From the NCBI RefSeq assembly GCF_000878135.1, contig NZ_JXQZ01000017.1, forward strand, positions 1 through 64,000: a DNA stretch of 64,000 nucleotides, written 5' to 3'. Positions 35,263 to 45,961 of this stretch are shown one piece after another (the first letter of the stretch is position 1; the number at the start of each line of letters is the position of its first letter). The position numbers and the translations under genes were made by a program. Under the pieces are notes generated by a model, which saw only the letters and a list, made by a program, of their open reading frames with translations, was not told the origin of the DNA and ran no database searches. This DNA is from Frigoribacterium sp. MEB024. Its GTDB lineage: Bacteria > Actinomycetota > Actinomycetes > Actinomycetales > Microbacteriaceae.

Positions 35263-35759
35263 GCGGAGCCTCCGATCACGAGGGGCCAGGGGGCCACGAG
35301 AAGCGCCCCGAGGGCCATCCAGGCGAGACGGCGCCCGGTGCGGTCGACGGGGACGAGCACGATGACCGCCACGAACCACGCGATCGGAGCCGCCACGGCG
35401 AACAACTCGCCGAGGTTCCACATGAGCGACGAGATCGCGTCGGTGAACGGGTTGGTGAAGTCGCCCACGGCGACGATCCAGCCCGCGGCCCAGAGGAGGA
35501 ACACGCCACCGAGCACGCCGTGCACGACCAGCGACGCCGAGCTCATCACGGCCGGGCCGTCGTCGACGTCGTCCGCGTCGCCCGACTCGTCGTCGAGGTC
35601 GACGCCGAGCTCGTCGTCGGTGGAGTCGAACCGCCTGCCGCGACGCGGACGACCCGTCGGCGTGGGCCCTTCGACGTGACTGCTGTCGGCCTCGTCGCCC
35701 CAGGTCAGGGCGTCGTCGGGGTCGCCACCGGCCGGCGCCTGCGGCTCGGCTGGCGTCAT
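35259..35759 (-). CDS. Membrane protein with acidic N-terminal domain, unknown function
   Basis: A 166-residue protein whose first 75 residues are highly acidic and disordered-looking (DDELGVDLDDESGDADDVDDG), followed by three hydrophobic segments (about 76-98, 105-130 and 140-162). No family is recognised. It starts at 35759, overlapping the mtlD stop by 4 bases, and its own stop overlaps the next small membrane gene. The two may form a small membrane complex. Confidence 0.78.
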   Translation of the reverse strand: MTPAEPQAPAGGDPDDALTWGDEADSSHVEGPTPTGRPRRGRRFDSTDDELGVDLDDESGDADDVDDGPAVMSSASLVVHGVLGGVFLLWAAGWIVAVGDFTNPFTDAISSLMWNLGELFAVAAPIAWFVAVIVLVPVDRTGRRLAWMALGALLVAPWPLVIGGSA

Positions 35760-36895
35760 GCGGTGAGCTTGGACGAGACCGCCGCGAGCAACGCGGGGAA
35801 CAGCGGGTGGTCGTCCTCGACGCCCGTCAGCGTGCGCGTGAGCTCGTCGGCCCCGAGGCCCGAGGTCAGCAGCGACTGCAGCTCGACGCTCTCGACGTCG
35901 TCGGGCACCGAGAAGTCGAGAGCGGCACGCACGGCGCGCACGAGGGCGTCGTAGGGCAGCCCGCGCTCGGCGGCCTGCGCCGCCGGTCCGACGAACCGCT
36001 CGTGGCGGCTGAGCTTGCGGAGCGGATTGCGGCCGACGCGTTCGGTGGTGTCGGGAAGATGCGGGTTGGCGATGCGGACCAGGTTCTTCTCGATGTAGGC
36101 CTGCTGCTCGTCGGCGTCGAGCTCGTGCTTTGCCACGAGCAGTCCCTTGGTCTCGGCGAGGACGCCGCGGACCTCGGCCATGACCTCGGCGTCGTCGAGG
36201 GCCTCGCGGATGCTCGCGAGCCCCTTGCGGAACCCGTGGTAGGCGGCCGCGGCGTGGGCGGTGTTGACCGTGAAGAGCTTGCGCTCGATGAAGGGCTCGA
36301 GGTCGGCGACCCAGGTGACGCCCTCGATGTCGGGGCGGTGCTCGCCGAACGGCGTGCTCTCGACGACCCACTCGAAGAACGACTCGATGGTGACGTCGAG
36401 CGTGCCACCGGCCTGCTCGGGTACGATGCGGTCGATGGCGCAGTTCGCGAAGACGGCGTTCTCGGCAGGGTCGTGCTCACGCACGGCGGCCGCGAGCGAG
36501 TCGGTCGCGTTGATGGCGTTCTCGCACGCGATGACGGAGAGCGGCGCCAAGTCGGCGGACCGCTGGGCCAGCCCCTTGGCGATGACCGGTGCCACGAACG
36601 GCAGGATGCGGGCGCCGACCGCGGTGGTCACGACGTCGGCGGTCGCGATCTCGGCGACGAGGGCCGCCTCGTCGGTGCGGCTGTTGATCGCTCGGTAGCC
36701 GTCGACCACCGTCGTGCGGCTGTCTTCACCGACCTCGTGGACCTCGAACGACGACTGCGACTGCAGCGCCCCGATCAGGTCGTCGTTCACGTCGGCGAAG
36801 ACGACCTCGTAGCCGCTCGCGTGGAGGAACTGGGCGACGAAGCCGCGGCCGATGTTGCCGGCGCCGAAGTGCACTGCTTTCTTGCTCTGAGCCAT
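35756..36895 (-). CDS. mtlD: Mannitol-1-phosphate 5-dehydrogenase
   Basis: Interconverts mannitol-1-phosphate and fructose-6-phosphate with NAD. The 379-residue protein starts with the Rossmann motif KAVHFGAGNIGRGFVAQFL and has ENAINATDSL, CAIDRIVPEQ and KLFTVNTAHAAAAYHGF, all typical of the polyol-specific long-chain dehydrogenases. No mannitol PTS genes are present nearby; instead two small membrane proteins follow in an overlapping operon. A weak -10 (CATGAT, 36903-36908) lies seven bases before the ATG. Confidence 0.93.
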   Translation of the reverse strand: MAQSKKAVHFGAGNIGRGFVAQFLHASGYEVVFADVNDDLIGALQSQSSFEVHEVGEDSRTTVVDGYRAINSRTDEAALVAEIATADVVTTAVGARILPFVAPVIAKGLAQRSADLAPLSVIACENAINATDSLAAAVREHDPAENAVFANCAIDRIVPEQAGGTLDVTIESFFEWVVESTPFGEHRPDIEGVTWVADLEPFIERKLFTVNTAHAAAAYHGFRKGLASIREALDDAEVMAEVRGVLAETKGLLVAKHELDADEQQAYIEKNLVRIANPHLPDTTERVGRNPLRKLSRHERFVGPAAQAAERGLPYDALVRAVRAALDFSVPDDVESVELQSLLTSGLGADELTRTLTGVEDDHPLFPALLAAVSSKLTA

Positions 36896-36935
36896 GCCTT
36901 AGATCATGCCACGACGTCACCTGGCCGACGGACGG

Positions 36936-36973
36936 CGAGAGGGCCCCGCACCGGGTGGTGCGGGGCCCTCTCG
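36936..36973 (-). terminator. Terminator of the ilv operon
   Basis: A perfect 17-bp stem (36936-36952 with 36957-36973) with a 4-base GGGT loop lies 24 bases after the ilvC stop and ahead of mtlD. No U-tract. Confidence 0.8.
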
Positions 36974-36996
36974 GGTGGTTCCGGTGTCGCCTCGCG

Positions 36997-38094
<1,098 letters not shown>

Positions 38095-38601
38095 TCAGTT
38101 CTTGAAGACGCGGTCGGTGATCGACTTCGCACCGCGGCCGATGGCCAGCAGGCCGGACTGCGAGATCTCCTTGATGCCGTAGGGCTCGAGCACCCGGAGC
38201 AGCGCGGTCGTCTTGCCCGTGTCGCCCGTGACCTCGATGACGAGGGCGTCGGTCGACACGTCCACGACCGAGGCGCGGAAGAGGGTGACGGCCTCGAGCA
38301 CCTGTGAGCGGGTCGTGTTGTCGACGCGCACCTTGATCAACAGGTGCTCGCGCTGCACGGACTGCGAGTAGTCGAGCTCGACGATCTTGATCACGTTGAT
38401 CAGCTTGTTCAGCTGCTTGGTGACCTGTTCGAGCGGCAGTTCTTCGACGTCGACGACGACCGTGATGCGGCTCAGGCCCTCGACCTCGCTCTTGCCGACG
38501 GCGAGGCTCTCGATGTTGAACCCGCGGCGGGCGAAGAGCCCGGCCACCCGGGTCAGCAGACCCGGCTTGTCTTCGACGAGCAGGGACAGGACGTGGCTCA
38601 T
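38095..38601 (-). CDS. ilvN: Acetolactate synthase small (regulatory) subunit
   Basis: The 168-residue regulatory partner of IlvB. The N-terminal ACT domain ([28 protein letters not shown]) binds valine for feedback inhibition, and the C-terminal domain ([22 protein letters not shown]) activates the catalytic subunit. The ATG overlaps the ilvB stop codon by 4 bases, giving the 1:1 coupling expected for subunits of one enzyme. Confidence 0.96.
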   Translation of the reverse strand: MSHVLSLLVEDKPGLLTRVAGLFARRGFNIESLAVGKSEVEGLSRITVVVDVEELPLEQVTKQLNKLINVIKIVELDYSQSVQREHLLIKVRVDNTTRSQVLEAVTLFRASVVDVSTDALVIEVTGDTGKTTALLRVLEPYGIKEISQSGLLAIGRGAKSITDRVFKN

Positions 38602-40490
38602 GCGTGTTCTCCGGTCATGTCGCCGTCACGGGTGGTGTCGGAGGCGCTCGTGCCGGGCGCCTCGTCGTCCCACTCGGGAGCGAGGGCACGGGCGTGCTGG
38701 ATCTCGGAGTTCGAGACCCCTTGCGGCACCATCGGCCAGACCATCGCGTCGCGGCTGACGACGAAGTCGATGACGACCGGTCGGTCGTTCGTCGCGAGGG
38801 CGAGCTCGATGGCCGCGTCGACCTCGTCCTCGGTGCGGACCCGGATGCCGAGGGCGCCGTAGGCGTCGGCGAGCTTGACGAAGTCCGGCACCATCCGCGT
38901 CTCGTGACCGGTGTTGAGGTCGGTGAACGAGTGGCGCCCCTCGTAGAAGAGCGTCTGCCACTGCCGCACCATGCCGAGCGACGAGTTGTTGATGATCGCG
39001 ACCTTGATCGGGATGTCGTTGATGACGCAGGTCGCCAGCTCTTGGTTGGTCATCTGGAAGCAACCGTCGCCGTCGATCGCCCACACCACCCGGTCGGGCT
39101 GGGCGACCTTGGCCCCCATGGCGGCCGGGACCGAATAGCCCATGGTGCCCGCGCCTCCCGAGTTGAGCCAGGCGTGCGGTCGCTCGTACTCGATGAACTG
39201 GGCCGCCCACATCTGGTGCTGGCCGACGCCGGAGGCGTAGATCGCCTCGGGGCCGGAGAGCTGACCGATGCGCTGGATGATGGCCTGCGGCGAGAGCAGG
39301 CCGTCGTCGGGCTGGGTGTAGCCGAGCGGGAACTGCTCGCGCAGCCCGTCGAGGTGCTCCCACCAGGCGGCGATGTCGGGCTTGACGCCGCCCGTGACCT
39401 CGGCGAAGGCGCTCGTGAGGTCGGGGATGACGATCTTGGCGTCACCCACGATCGGGACGTCGGCGATGCGGATCTTCGAGATCTCGGCCGGGTCGATGTC
39501 GACGTGCACGACCTTGGCATCGGGCGCGAACAGTTCGGCCTTGCCCGTCACCCGGTCGTCGAACCGCGCGCCGAGGGCGATGATGAGGTCGCTCTCTTGC
39601 AGGCCGAGCACGGCCGGGACGGTGCCGTGCATGCCGGGCATGCCGAGGTGCTGCGGGTGGGTGTCGGGGAACGCGCCGCGGGCCATCAGCGTGGTGACGA
39701 CGGGAGCCCCGGTCAACTCGACGAGGGCTCTGAGCTCGGCCGATGCCTCGGCGCGGATCACGCCGCCGCCGACGTAGAAGACCGGCTTCTTCGCATCGGC
39801 GATCATCTGGGCCGCAGCGGTGATCTGCTTGCCGTGTGCCCTCGTGACCGGCCGGTAGCCCGGCAGGTCGACGACGGGCGGCCAGATGAAGGGGGCGCTG
39901 TTCTGCTGCGCGTCCTTCGTGATGTCGACGAGCACGGGGCCGGGACGGCCCGTACTCGCGATCTGGTACGCCGCGGCGAGCGTCGCCGGGATGTCCTCGG
40001 GCTTGGTCACCAAGAACGAGTGCTTCGTGATCGGCATCGTGATGCCGACGATGTCGGCCTCCTGGAAGGCATCCGTACCCATGAGGGTCGAGAAGACCTG
40101 CCCGGTGATGGCCAGCAGCGGCATGCTGTCCATGTAGGCGTCCGCGATGGCCGTGACGAGGTTGGTCGCACCGGGGCCGGACGTCGCGATCGCGACGCCG
40201 ACGCGGCCGGACGCGGCGGCGTAGCCCTCGGCGGCGTGGCCGGCACCCTGCTCGTGGCGGACCAGGATGTGCCGGATCGCGGTCGAGGCCATCAACTCGT
40301 CGTAGAAGGGGATGATGGCGCCGCCGGGCAACCCGAAGACGTCGGTCACGCCGAGGTGCTCGAGCGACTTGAGGATGGCACCCGATCCGGTCAGAACGGG
40401 AGGCGCGGGGGGCGCCCCGACGGACGCGCCGGCGCTCGGCCGGGCCGTCCGTGTCGCGGTGCCGGGCGTGGGGGTGGACTCTGCAGGCAT
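38598..40490 (-). CDS. ilvB: Acetolactate synthase large (catalytic) subunit
   Basis: A thiamine-pyrophosphate enzyme condensing two pyruvates, or pyruvate with 2-oxobutyrate. The 630-residue protein has a Pro/Thr/Ala-rich leader of about 35 residues, then [16 protein letters not shown], the catalytic Glu in [26 protein letters not shown], and the TPP motif from GDGCFQM to IINN. The ATG at 40490 was chosen; a longer frame upstream is not conserved. It lies 106 bp after ilvD. The overlap with ilvN implies one transcript through ilvC. Confidence 0.96.
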   Translation of the reverse strand: MPAESTPTPGTATRTARPSAGASVGAPPAPPVLTGSGAILKSLEHLGVTDVFGLPGGAIIPFYDELMASTAIRHILVRHEQGAGHAAEGYAAASGRVGVAIATSGPGATNLVTAIADAYMDSMPLLAITGQVFSTLMGTDAFQEADIVGITMPITKHSFLVTKPEDIPATLAAAYQIASTGRPGPVLVDITKDAQQNSAPFIWPPVVDLPGYRPVTRAHGKQITAAAQMIADAKKPVFYVGGGVIRAEASAELRALVELTGAPVVTTLMARGAFPDTHPQHLGMPGMHGTVPAVLGLQESDLIIALGARFDDRVTGKAELFAPDAKVVHVDIDPAEISKIRIADVPIVGDAKIVIPDLTSAFAEVTGGVKPDIAAWWEHLDGLREQFPLGYTQPDDGLLSPQAIIQRIGQLSGPEAIYASGVGQHQMWAAQFIEYERPHAWLNSGGAGTMGYSVPAAMGAKVAQPDRVVWAIDGDGCFQMTNQELATCVINDIPIKVAIINNSSLGMVRQWQTLFYEGRHSFTDLNTGHETRMVPDFVKLADAYGALGIRVRTEDEVDAAIELALATNDRPVVIDFVVSRDAMVWPMVPQGVSNSEIQHARALAPEWDDEAPGTSASDTTRDGDMTGEHA

Positions 40491-40596
40491 CAGTGCCGGT
40501 TCCCTGTTCGTGGTCGGTGATCGATGGTGACGGTACGGGACGCCGCCGTGCACGTGGGTGCGACGACAGGTCGGCTCGGCCCGAGGGCGGGAGGCG

Positions 40597-42309
40597 TCAG
40601 TAGGTGACGGCGCCCTCGGCCGCGGAACGGACCTGGCGTGCGTACTTCGCGAGGACACCGCGGGTGTAGCGCGGAGGAAGCGGTGCCCAGCCGTCTCGGC
40701 GGGCGTCCAGCTCTGCGGCGTCGACGAGTAGGTCGATCGAGCGAGCGGCGATGTCGACCCGAATCAAGTCACCATCGCGCACGAAGGCGATCGGACCGGA
40801 GTCGACCGCTTCGGGTGCTATGTGGCCGATGCACAGGCCGGTTGTGCCGCCTGAGAATCGTCCGTCCGTCAAGAGTAGTACATCTTTGCCGAGCCCAGCG
40901 CCCTTGATGGCTGCGGTGATGGCGAGCATCTCGCGCATGCCTGGGCCGCCCTTGGGGCCCTCGTAGCGGATCACGACCACGTCGCCGGCCTCGATGCGCC
41001 CCTCGGTGAGTGCGTCCATCGCGCCACGCTCGCGTTCGAAGACCTTCGCAGGCCCCTCGAAGACCGAGGCGTCGAAGCCGGCCGTCTTGACGACGGCGCC
41101 CTCGGGAGCCATCGAGCCGCTGAGGACCGTGAGACCGCCGGTCGCGTGGATCGGGTTGTCGAGCGTCCGCAGCACCTTGCCGTCGAGCGGCTTCGGCTTG
41201 ATCGACTCGAGGTTCTCGGCCACGGTCTTGCCCGTGACGGTCAGGCAGTCACCGTGCAGCAGGCCCGCGTCGAGCAAGGCCTTCATGACGACGGGCACGC
41301 CGCCCATGCGGTCGACGTCGTTCATGACGTACTTGCCGAAGGGCTTCAGGTCGCCGATGTGCGGCACCTTGTCACCGATGCGGTTGAAGTCGTCGATGGT
41401 GAGGTCGACCTCGGCCTCGTACGCGATGGCGAGCAGGTGCAACACGACGTTGGTCGAGCCGCCGAAGGCCATCGCCACGGCGATGGCGTTCTCGAAAGCC
41501 TTCTTCGTGAGGATGTCGCGCGTCGTGATGCCCAGGCGGAGCATCTCGACGACGGCCTCGCCCGAACGGTGGGCGAAGTAGTCGCGGCGGCGGTCGGCCG
41601 ACGGCGGGGCCGCGGAACCGGGGAGGCTCATGCCGAGGGCCTCGGCGACGCTGGCCATGGTGTTGGCGGTGTACATGCCGCCGCAGGCACCCTCGCCCGG
41701 AACGATGGCGCACTCGATCGCCTTGAGGTCGTCGTCGCTCATGTTGCCGGCCTTGTAGGCACCGACCGCCTCGAACGAGTCGATGATCGTGACGTTCTTC
41801 TCGGTGCCGTCGCTGAGCTTGACCCAGCCGGGGGCGACACTGCCGGCGTAGAGGAAGACGCTGGCGAGGTCGAGGCGGGCCGCGGCCATGAGCATGCCCG
41901 GCAGCGACTTGTCGCAGCCGGCGAGCAACACCGACCCGTCGAGACGTTCGGCGTTCATGACGACCTCGACGCTGTCGGCGATCACCTCGCGCGAGACGAG
42001 CGAGAAGTGCATGCCCTCGTGGCCCATCGAGATGCCGTCCGACACCGAGACCGTGCCGAACTGCAGCGGGTAACCACCGCCGGCGTGGACGCCCTCTTTG
42101 GCGCCCTGGGCCAGTCGGTCGAGCGACAGGTTGCAGGGGGTGATCTCGTTCCAGCTGCTGGCGATGCCGATCTGGGGCTTGCTCCAGTCTTCGTCGCCCA
42201 TGCCGACGGCACGGAGCATGCCTCGCGACGTGGTGGCCTCGACGCCGTCGGTGACGACGCGGCTGCGGGGTTTGATGTCGATCCCGTCCGGGGTGGGCTT
42301 CTCTGGCAT
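40597..42309 (-). CDS. ilvD: Dihydroxy-acid dehydratase
   Basis: An iron-sulfur enzyme making the 2-oxo acids of valine and isoleucine. The 570-residue protein shows cluster cysteines in [23 protein letters not shown] and [15 protein letters not shown], and the C-terminal [21 protein letters not shown]. The ATG at 42309 has TAAACT six bases upstream, a leaderless arrangement. The last 90 or so codons (about 40620-40930) use triplets that are rare in the neighbours (GTA, CTA, ATA, TTG, ATT, TCA, ACA), although the protein sequence there is fully conserved. Confidence 0.96.
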   Translation of the reverse strand: MPEKPTPDGIDIKPRSRVVTDGVEATTSRGMLRAVGMGDEDWSKPQIGIASSWNEITPCNLSLDRLAQGAKEGVHAGGGYPLQFGTVSVSDGISMGHEGMHFSLVSREVIADSVEVVMNAERLDGSVLLAGCDKSLPGMLMAAARLDLASVFLYAGSVAPGWVKLSDGTEKNVTIIDSFEAVGAYKAGNMSDDDLKAIECAIVPGEGACGGMYTANTMASVAEALGMSLPGSAAPPSADRRRDYFAHRSGEAVVEMLRLGITTRDILTKKAFENAIAVAMAFGGSTNVVLHLLAIAYEAEVDLTIDDFNRIGDKVPHIGDLKPFGKYVMNDVDRMGGVPVVMKALLDAGLLHGDCLTVTGKTVAENLESIKPKPLDGKVLRTLDNPIHATGGLTVLSGSMAPEGAVVKTAGFDASVFEGPAKVFERERGAMDALTEGRIEAGDVVVIRYEGPKGGPGMREMLAITAAIKGAGLGKDVLLLTDGRFSGGTTGLCIGHIAPEAVDSGPIAFVRDGDLIRVDIAARSIDLLVDAAELDARRDGWAPLPPRYTRGVLAKYARQVRSAAEGAVTY

Positions 42310-42315
42310 GGGTCG

Positions 42316-42321
42316 AGTTTA
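42316..42321 (-). promoter_or_regulatory. -10 element of leaderless ilvD promoter
   Basis: TAAACT on the minus strand lies six bases before the ilvD ATG; no ribosome site is present. Confidence 0.5.
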
Positions 42322-42362
42322 GGCCGTGACCGGGCCCGTGCCGTCCATCGTGGCCGGAGGCC

Positions 42363-42923
42363 TCAGAGCTCGCCCGGCTCCCCCGCCGCGGCGTCGCGTG
42401 AGCGGGTGCGCCGGCCCTCGTGGTCGCGGGCCTCGTCGTCGCCCTCACTGTCGTCGAGCCCGGAGGAGTCACCCACCCGGTCCATCTCGACGGCGAGGGC
42501 GTCGGCCGACCCGACGGGCAGGTCGGACACGTCGAGATCGGCGACGTCGCCCTCGGTGGTCTCGGCGATCTCGCCGGCGGCCCGGGCCACGGCGTCGTCG
42601 AGTTCGTCGACGACCAACTGGTCCCGCAACAGGTCGCCGTTGCGGTACCCCGCCCGCCCGATCATGTGCGCCGAGATGGGGGCGGTGAGCATCTGGAAGA
42701 CGAGGACGACGAGCAGGGACGCGATCGTGCCGACGGTGTGCTGATCGAGCGCGATCGCCGCCAGCACGAGGATGAGGCCGAATATCTGTGGCTTGGTCGC
42801 GGCGTGCATGCGCGACAGGGCGTCGGGGAACCGCAGGAGCCCGATGCCTGCCGCGACCGACAGCAGCGCCCCACCGATCAGCATGACGGAGGCGGCGACC
42901 TCGTAGACCATCTCGGGGATCAC
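42363..42923 (-). CDS. mnhG: Na+/H+ antiporter subunit G (MnhG/MrpG) with acidic tail
   Basis: A subunit of the multi-component Mrp cation/proton antiporter. The first 105 residues hold three membrane segments with the family motif GLLRFPDALSRMHAATKPQIFGLILVL. A charged cytoplasmic tail of about 80 residues rich in Asp, Glu and Ala follows (VADLDVSDLPVGSAD, DDSEGDDEARDHEG), making this protein 186 residues against roughly 110-125 in typical MrpG. The GTG at 42923 overlaps the mnhF stop. Last gene of the operon. Confidence 0.92.
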   Translation of the reverse strand: MIPEMVYEVAASVMLIGGALLSVAAGIGLLRFPDALSRMHAATKPQIFGLILVLAAIALDQHTVGTIASLLVVLVFQMLTAPISAHMIGRAGYRNGDLLRDQLVVDELDDAVARAAGEIAETTEGDVADLDVSDLPVGSADALAVEMDRVGDSSGLDDSEGDDEARDHEGRRTRSRDAAAGEPGEL

Positions 42924-43183
42924 GACGGGTCCTGCTTCGAGACGTACCGCGCGACCGTGATCGAACCGAGCACTGCCGTCAGCGCCAGGCCGAGGATGAC
43001 CGGGATGGTCCGCGTGTGGCCGTTGAACACCATGTCGGCGGCGAGGACGCAGATCAGGGTGGTCAGCAGCATGTCGGACGCGATCATGCGGTCGAGGATC
43101 GACGGCCCCCGCACGATGCGGATGACCGACGCGAGTCCGGCGAACGCGAACAGCGCACCGACGACGTAGGCGACGACGGTCAC
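42920..43183 (-). CDS. mnhF: Na+/H+ antiporter subunit F (MnhF/MrpF)
   Basis: An 87-residue membrane protein with three hydrophobic segments and the family core VRGPSILDRMIASDMLLT. It is a small structural subunit of the Mrp complex and overlaps both neighbours by 4 bases, as do all adjacent pairs in this operon. Confidence 0.94.
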   Translation of the reverse strand: MTVVAYVVGALFAFAGLASVIRIVRGPSILDRMIASDMLLTTLICVLAADMVFNGHTRTIPVILGLALTAVLGSITVARYVSKQDPS

Positions 43184-43800
43184 GAGGGACCTCCTTCGTG
43201 GGACGAGGACGGGCTGATCGGTTCGTGGACCTCGGCGGCGGCCGGGGTGCCGTCGGCGATGCGACGACGGTCGTCGTCGCTGCCGAGCACCCGGACGAGG
43301 CGGGCCTCGACGACCAGGACGCCGTCACGGACGTCCTCGACGCCGGCGACGTCCTCGACGGCGAGGGCGTGCAGGTAGAGGATCGACCGTTCGCGGTCGG
43401 CCTCGACCACGAGCGACCCGGGAACGAGCGAGATCGCCTCGGCGACCAGGGTCATGATGAAGTCCGACCTCGTGTGCAGCTGGACGGCGACGATGGCGTT
43501 CGAGGTCACCCCACGAGGACGCACGGCCTGCCAGGCGACGATGACGGAGGCGCGCACCAGGTCGACCACGAAGTGCGCCAGGAAGACCACGGCGTACCAG
43601 AGGTTGAACCGGCCGCTCAGTTCGACCGGCGGCAGGAAGAACACCCGGGTCACGAGCAGAGCCACGGCCACGCCGGTGACGAAGGCCAGGACGGTGAACT
43701 GGTTCCACAAGGCCATCCAGAGGACGACCAGCCCGACGAGCAGGGGAAGCTGACGGGCGAGGCTGCGGCCGACCTCGCCGCGCGTGGGACGACCGGTCAC
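43180..43800 (-). CDS. mnhE: Na+/H+ antiporter subunit E (MnhE/MrpE)
   Basis: A 206-residue subunit with two or three N-terminal membrane segments and the conserved cytoplasmic part AITLTP-like (seen here as VAEAISLVPGSLVVEAD) followed by YLHALAVEDV. The C-terminal 35 residues (GSDDDRRRIADGTP and a Ser-rich end) go beyond the usual family end. Required for complex assembly in characterised Mrp systems. ATGA overlaps on both sides. Confidence 0.93.
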   Translation of the reverse strand: MTGRPTRGEVGRSLARQLPLLVGLVVLWMALWNQFTVLAFVTGVAVALLVTRVFFLPPVELSGRFNLWYAVVFLAHFVVDLVRASVIVAWQAVRPRGVTSNAIVAVQLHTRSDFIMTLVAEAISLVPGSLVVEADRERSILYLHALAVEDVAGVEDVRDGVLVVEARLVRVLGSDDDRRRIADGTPAAAEVHEPISPSSSHEGGPS

Positions 43801-45434
43801 GGGGTGCTCCCCTCGTCGGCGGAGTCCGAGGCCGGTTCGGGCTCGGGCGACGACGGGTCGGACGTCGTCTCGCCCCGGCCGCCCGGGAAGACCGTCTGCA
43901 CGTAGTCGTTCGACCCGTACACCCGACCGGCCGCCCGTTCGGCGACGCCGTAGAGCGGGCCGGCGGCGAAGGTGAGGGCGAGCGAGACGAGCACCATGCC
44001 GGCGGTCGCGCCCACCATGGTGCGGGGGTTGGTGCGACGCTGTTGGACGGCCACCCGCCCCGGGGCCTCCTCGAGATGCTCGGTGAAGGGCGACTCGTGG
44101 TCGTCGACGTCGGCCTTGGGACGCCAGAACGCGAGGTTCCAGGCACGCATGAGGGCGTAGAGCGTGAGGAGGGACGTGAGCGCCCCGGCTCCGATGAGGA
44201 CGTACACGAGCGGATCGTCGAGCCGGGCGCCGGCCTCGAAGAGCGCCACCTTGCCGATGAAACCCGAGAACGGCGGGATGCCGCCGAGGTTGAGCGCCGG
44301 GATGAAGAAGAGGACGGCCACGATCGGCGCCGCCTTGAGCAGACCACCCAGCCGGGTGATCGACGCCGTGCCGCCTCGCCGTTCGATCAATCCCGCACCG
44401 AGGAAGAGCGTGGTCTGCACCGTGATGTGGTGCACGACGTAGTAGATGGTCGCTGCCAGACCCTCGACGGTGCCGAGGGCGATCCCGAAGATCATGTAGC
44501 CGATGTGGCTGACCAGCGTGAACGAGAGCAGACGCTTGATGTCGGCCTGGGCCACCGCTCCGAGGATGCCCACGATCATCGTCAGCAAGGCGATGATCAA
44601 CAGGTAGACGTTGACGTTGCTCTCGACGAACAACACCGTCTCGGTGCGGATGATGGCGTACACGCCCACCTTCGTCAGCAACCCGGCGAACACGGCGGTC
44701 ACGGGGGCCGGAGCGGTCGGGTACGAGTCCGGCAGCCAGAACGACAGCGGGAAGATGGCGGCCTTGATGCCGAACGCCGTCAGCAGCATGACGTGGATGA
44801 TCGTCTGCACGTCGGGCGGGATGGTGTCCATCTTCTGGGCGATGTCGGCGATGTTGACCGTGCCGAGCGCGCCGTAGATCATCGCGATGGACGCGAGGAA
44901 CAGCACGGACGAGACCAGGCTGACGACGATGTAGACCACGCCGGCCCGGATGCGCTGCTCGGTGCCGCCGAGGGTGATCAGCACGTAGCTGGCCACCAGG
45001 AGGATCTCGAAGCCCACGTAGAGGTTGAAGAGGTCACCCGCGATGAAGGCGTTGAAGACGCCCGTGGCGAGGATGAGGTAGGTCGGGTTGTAGATCGAGA
45101 CCGGGGCCTCGCCGTCACCGTCGGCCTGGCCCTGCCCGACCGAGAACACGAACACCGCCAGCAGGACGATCGACGAGATGCTGAGCATGAGCGAGGCGAG
45201 ACGGTCGACGACGAGCGTGATGCCGAACGGCGCCTGCCAACCGCCCACCTGCACGGCGATCGCTCCTTGCGTGTCCACGACGACGAGCAGCACGAGGCTG
45301 ATCACGACGACGAGGGCCAGGGCGACGATCGAGACGACGGCCTGCAGCCGGGGCCGCCGACCCGCGATCAGTGCCGCCGCCGCACCGAGCAGCGGGATCA
45401 GGACGACGAGCGGCACGAGGTAGCTGGTGGTCAT
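43797..45434 (-). CDS. mnhD: Na+/H+ antiporter subunit D (MnhD/MrpD)
   Basis: A 545-residue membrane protein homologous to NADH dehydrogenase ND2/ND4-type proton-pumping subunits, with about 14 membrane segments. Family features include the conserved Lys in the span around TAFGIKAAIFPLSFWLPDSYPTAPAPVTAVFAGLLTKVG and PPFSGFIGKVALFEAG. The C-terminal 25 residues are acidic and Ser/Pro-rich. It couples proton flow to cation export together with MnhA. Confidence 0.95.
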   Translation of the reverse strand: MTTSYLVPLVVLIPLLGAAAALIAGRRPRLQAVVSIVALALVVVISLVLLVVVDTQGAIAVQVGGWQAPFGITLVVDRLASLMLSISSIVLLAVFVFSVGQGQADGDGEAPVSIYNPTYLILATGVFNAFIAGDLFNLYVGFEILLVASYVLITLGGTEQRIRAGVVYIVVSLVSSVLFLASIAMIYGALGTVNIADIAQKMDTIPPDVQTIIHVMLLTAFGIKAAIFPLSFWLPDSYPTAPAPVTAVFAGLLTKVGVYAIIRTETVLFVESNVNVYLLIIALLTMIVGILGAVAQADIKRLLSFTLVSHIGYMIFGIALGTVEGLAATIYYVVHHITVQTTLFLGAGLIERRGGTASITRLGGLLKAAPIVAVLFFIPALNLGGIPPFSGFIGKVALFEAGARLDDPLVYVLIGAGALTSLLTLYALMRAWNLAFWRPKADVDDHESPFTEHLEEAPGRVAVQQRRTNPRTMVGATAGMVLVSLALTFAAGPLYGVAERAAGRVYGSNDYVQTVFPGGRGETTSDPSSPEPEPASDSADEGSTP

Positions 45435-45961
45435 GCTCGGTGCCCTTTCTCGTCGTGGTGGGGCCGGTCGCCGTGGGGCAGACGGTCGTCGCTCGCCCGC
45501 CGATCGTCGGCCGGGACGGCCGCTTCGGCCCGGCTGCCGAACTCGCTGTCACCACCGGCCTCGTCGTCGCCGTCGCCCTGCTCGGACTCTTCTTCGGCCG
45601 GGACGCCTCGACGTCCGATCTCGAGGTCTTCGGCATCGTCCGCGAGGGTGTCGCCCTGGGCGAGTCGCCACGACCGGTAGATCAGCGCGAGCATGAAGGC
45701 CGAGATGCCGAAGGTGATGACGATGGCCGTCAGCACGAAGGCCTGCGGCAGCGGGTCGGCGAAGTCGGCCGGATCGGCCTGTCCGTCGACCACGGGAGCC
45801 GCGCCGCGTCGCCCGGACATGAGCAGGATGAGGATGTTCGTGGCGTTGCCGACGAGCAGGAAGCCCAGCAGCACCCGGGTCATGCTGCGCTCGAGCAGCA
45901 GGTAGACGCCGCAGGCGTAGAGCGCGGCCATGACGACGATCAGGACGAGGGAGACGCTCAT
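45431..45961 (-). CDS. mnhC: Na+/H+ antiporter subunit C (MnhC/MrpC) with charged tail
   Basis: A NuoK-like subunit. Residues 1-105 contain three membrane segments with YLLLERSMTRVLLGFLLVGNATNILIL and DPLPQAFVLTAIVITFGISAFMLAL. A 70-residue tail follows, first acidic (EEESEQGDGDDEAGGDSEF), then basic and His-rich. The ATG at 45961 overlaps the mnhA stop. The tail is extra compared with the roughly 115-residue family norm. Confidence 0.93.
   Translation of the reverse strand: MSVSLVLIVVMAALYACGVYLLLERSMTRVLLGFLLVGNATNILILLMSGRRGAAPVVDGQADPADFADPLPQAFVLTAIVITFGISAFMLALIYRSWRLAQGDTLADDAEDLEIGRRGVPAEEESEQGDGDDEAGGDSEFGSRAEAAVPADDRRASDDRLPHGDRPHHDEKGHRA

Noticed and set aside
40491-40596. T-box or leader-peptide attenuator upstream of ilvB
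   Set aside because: No run of branched-chain codons, T-box sequence or alternative stems found in the 106-bp gap.
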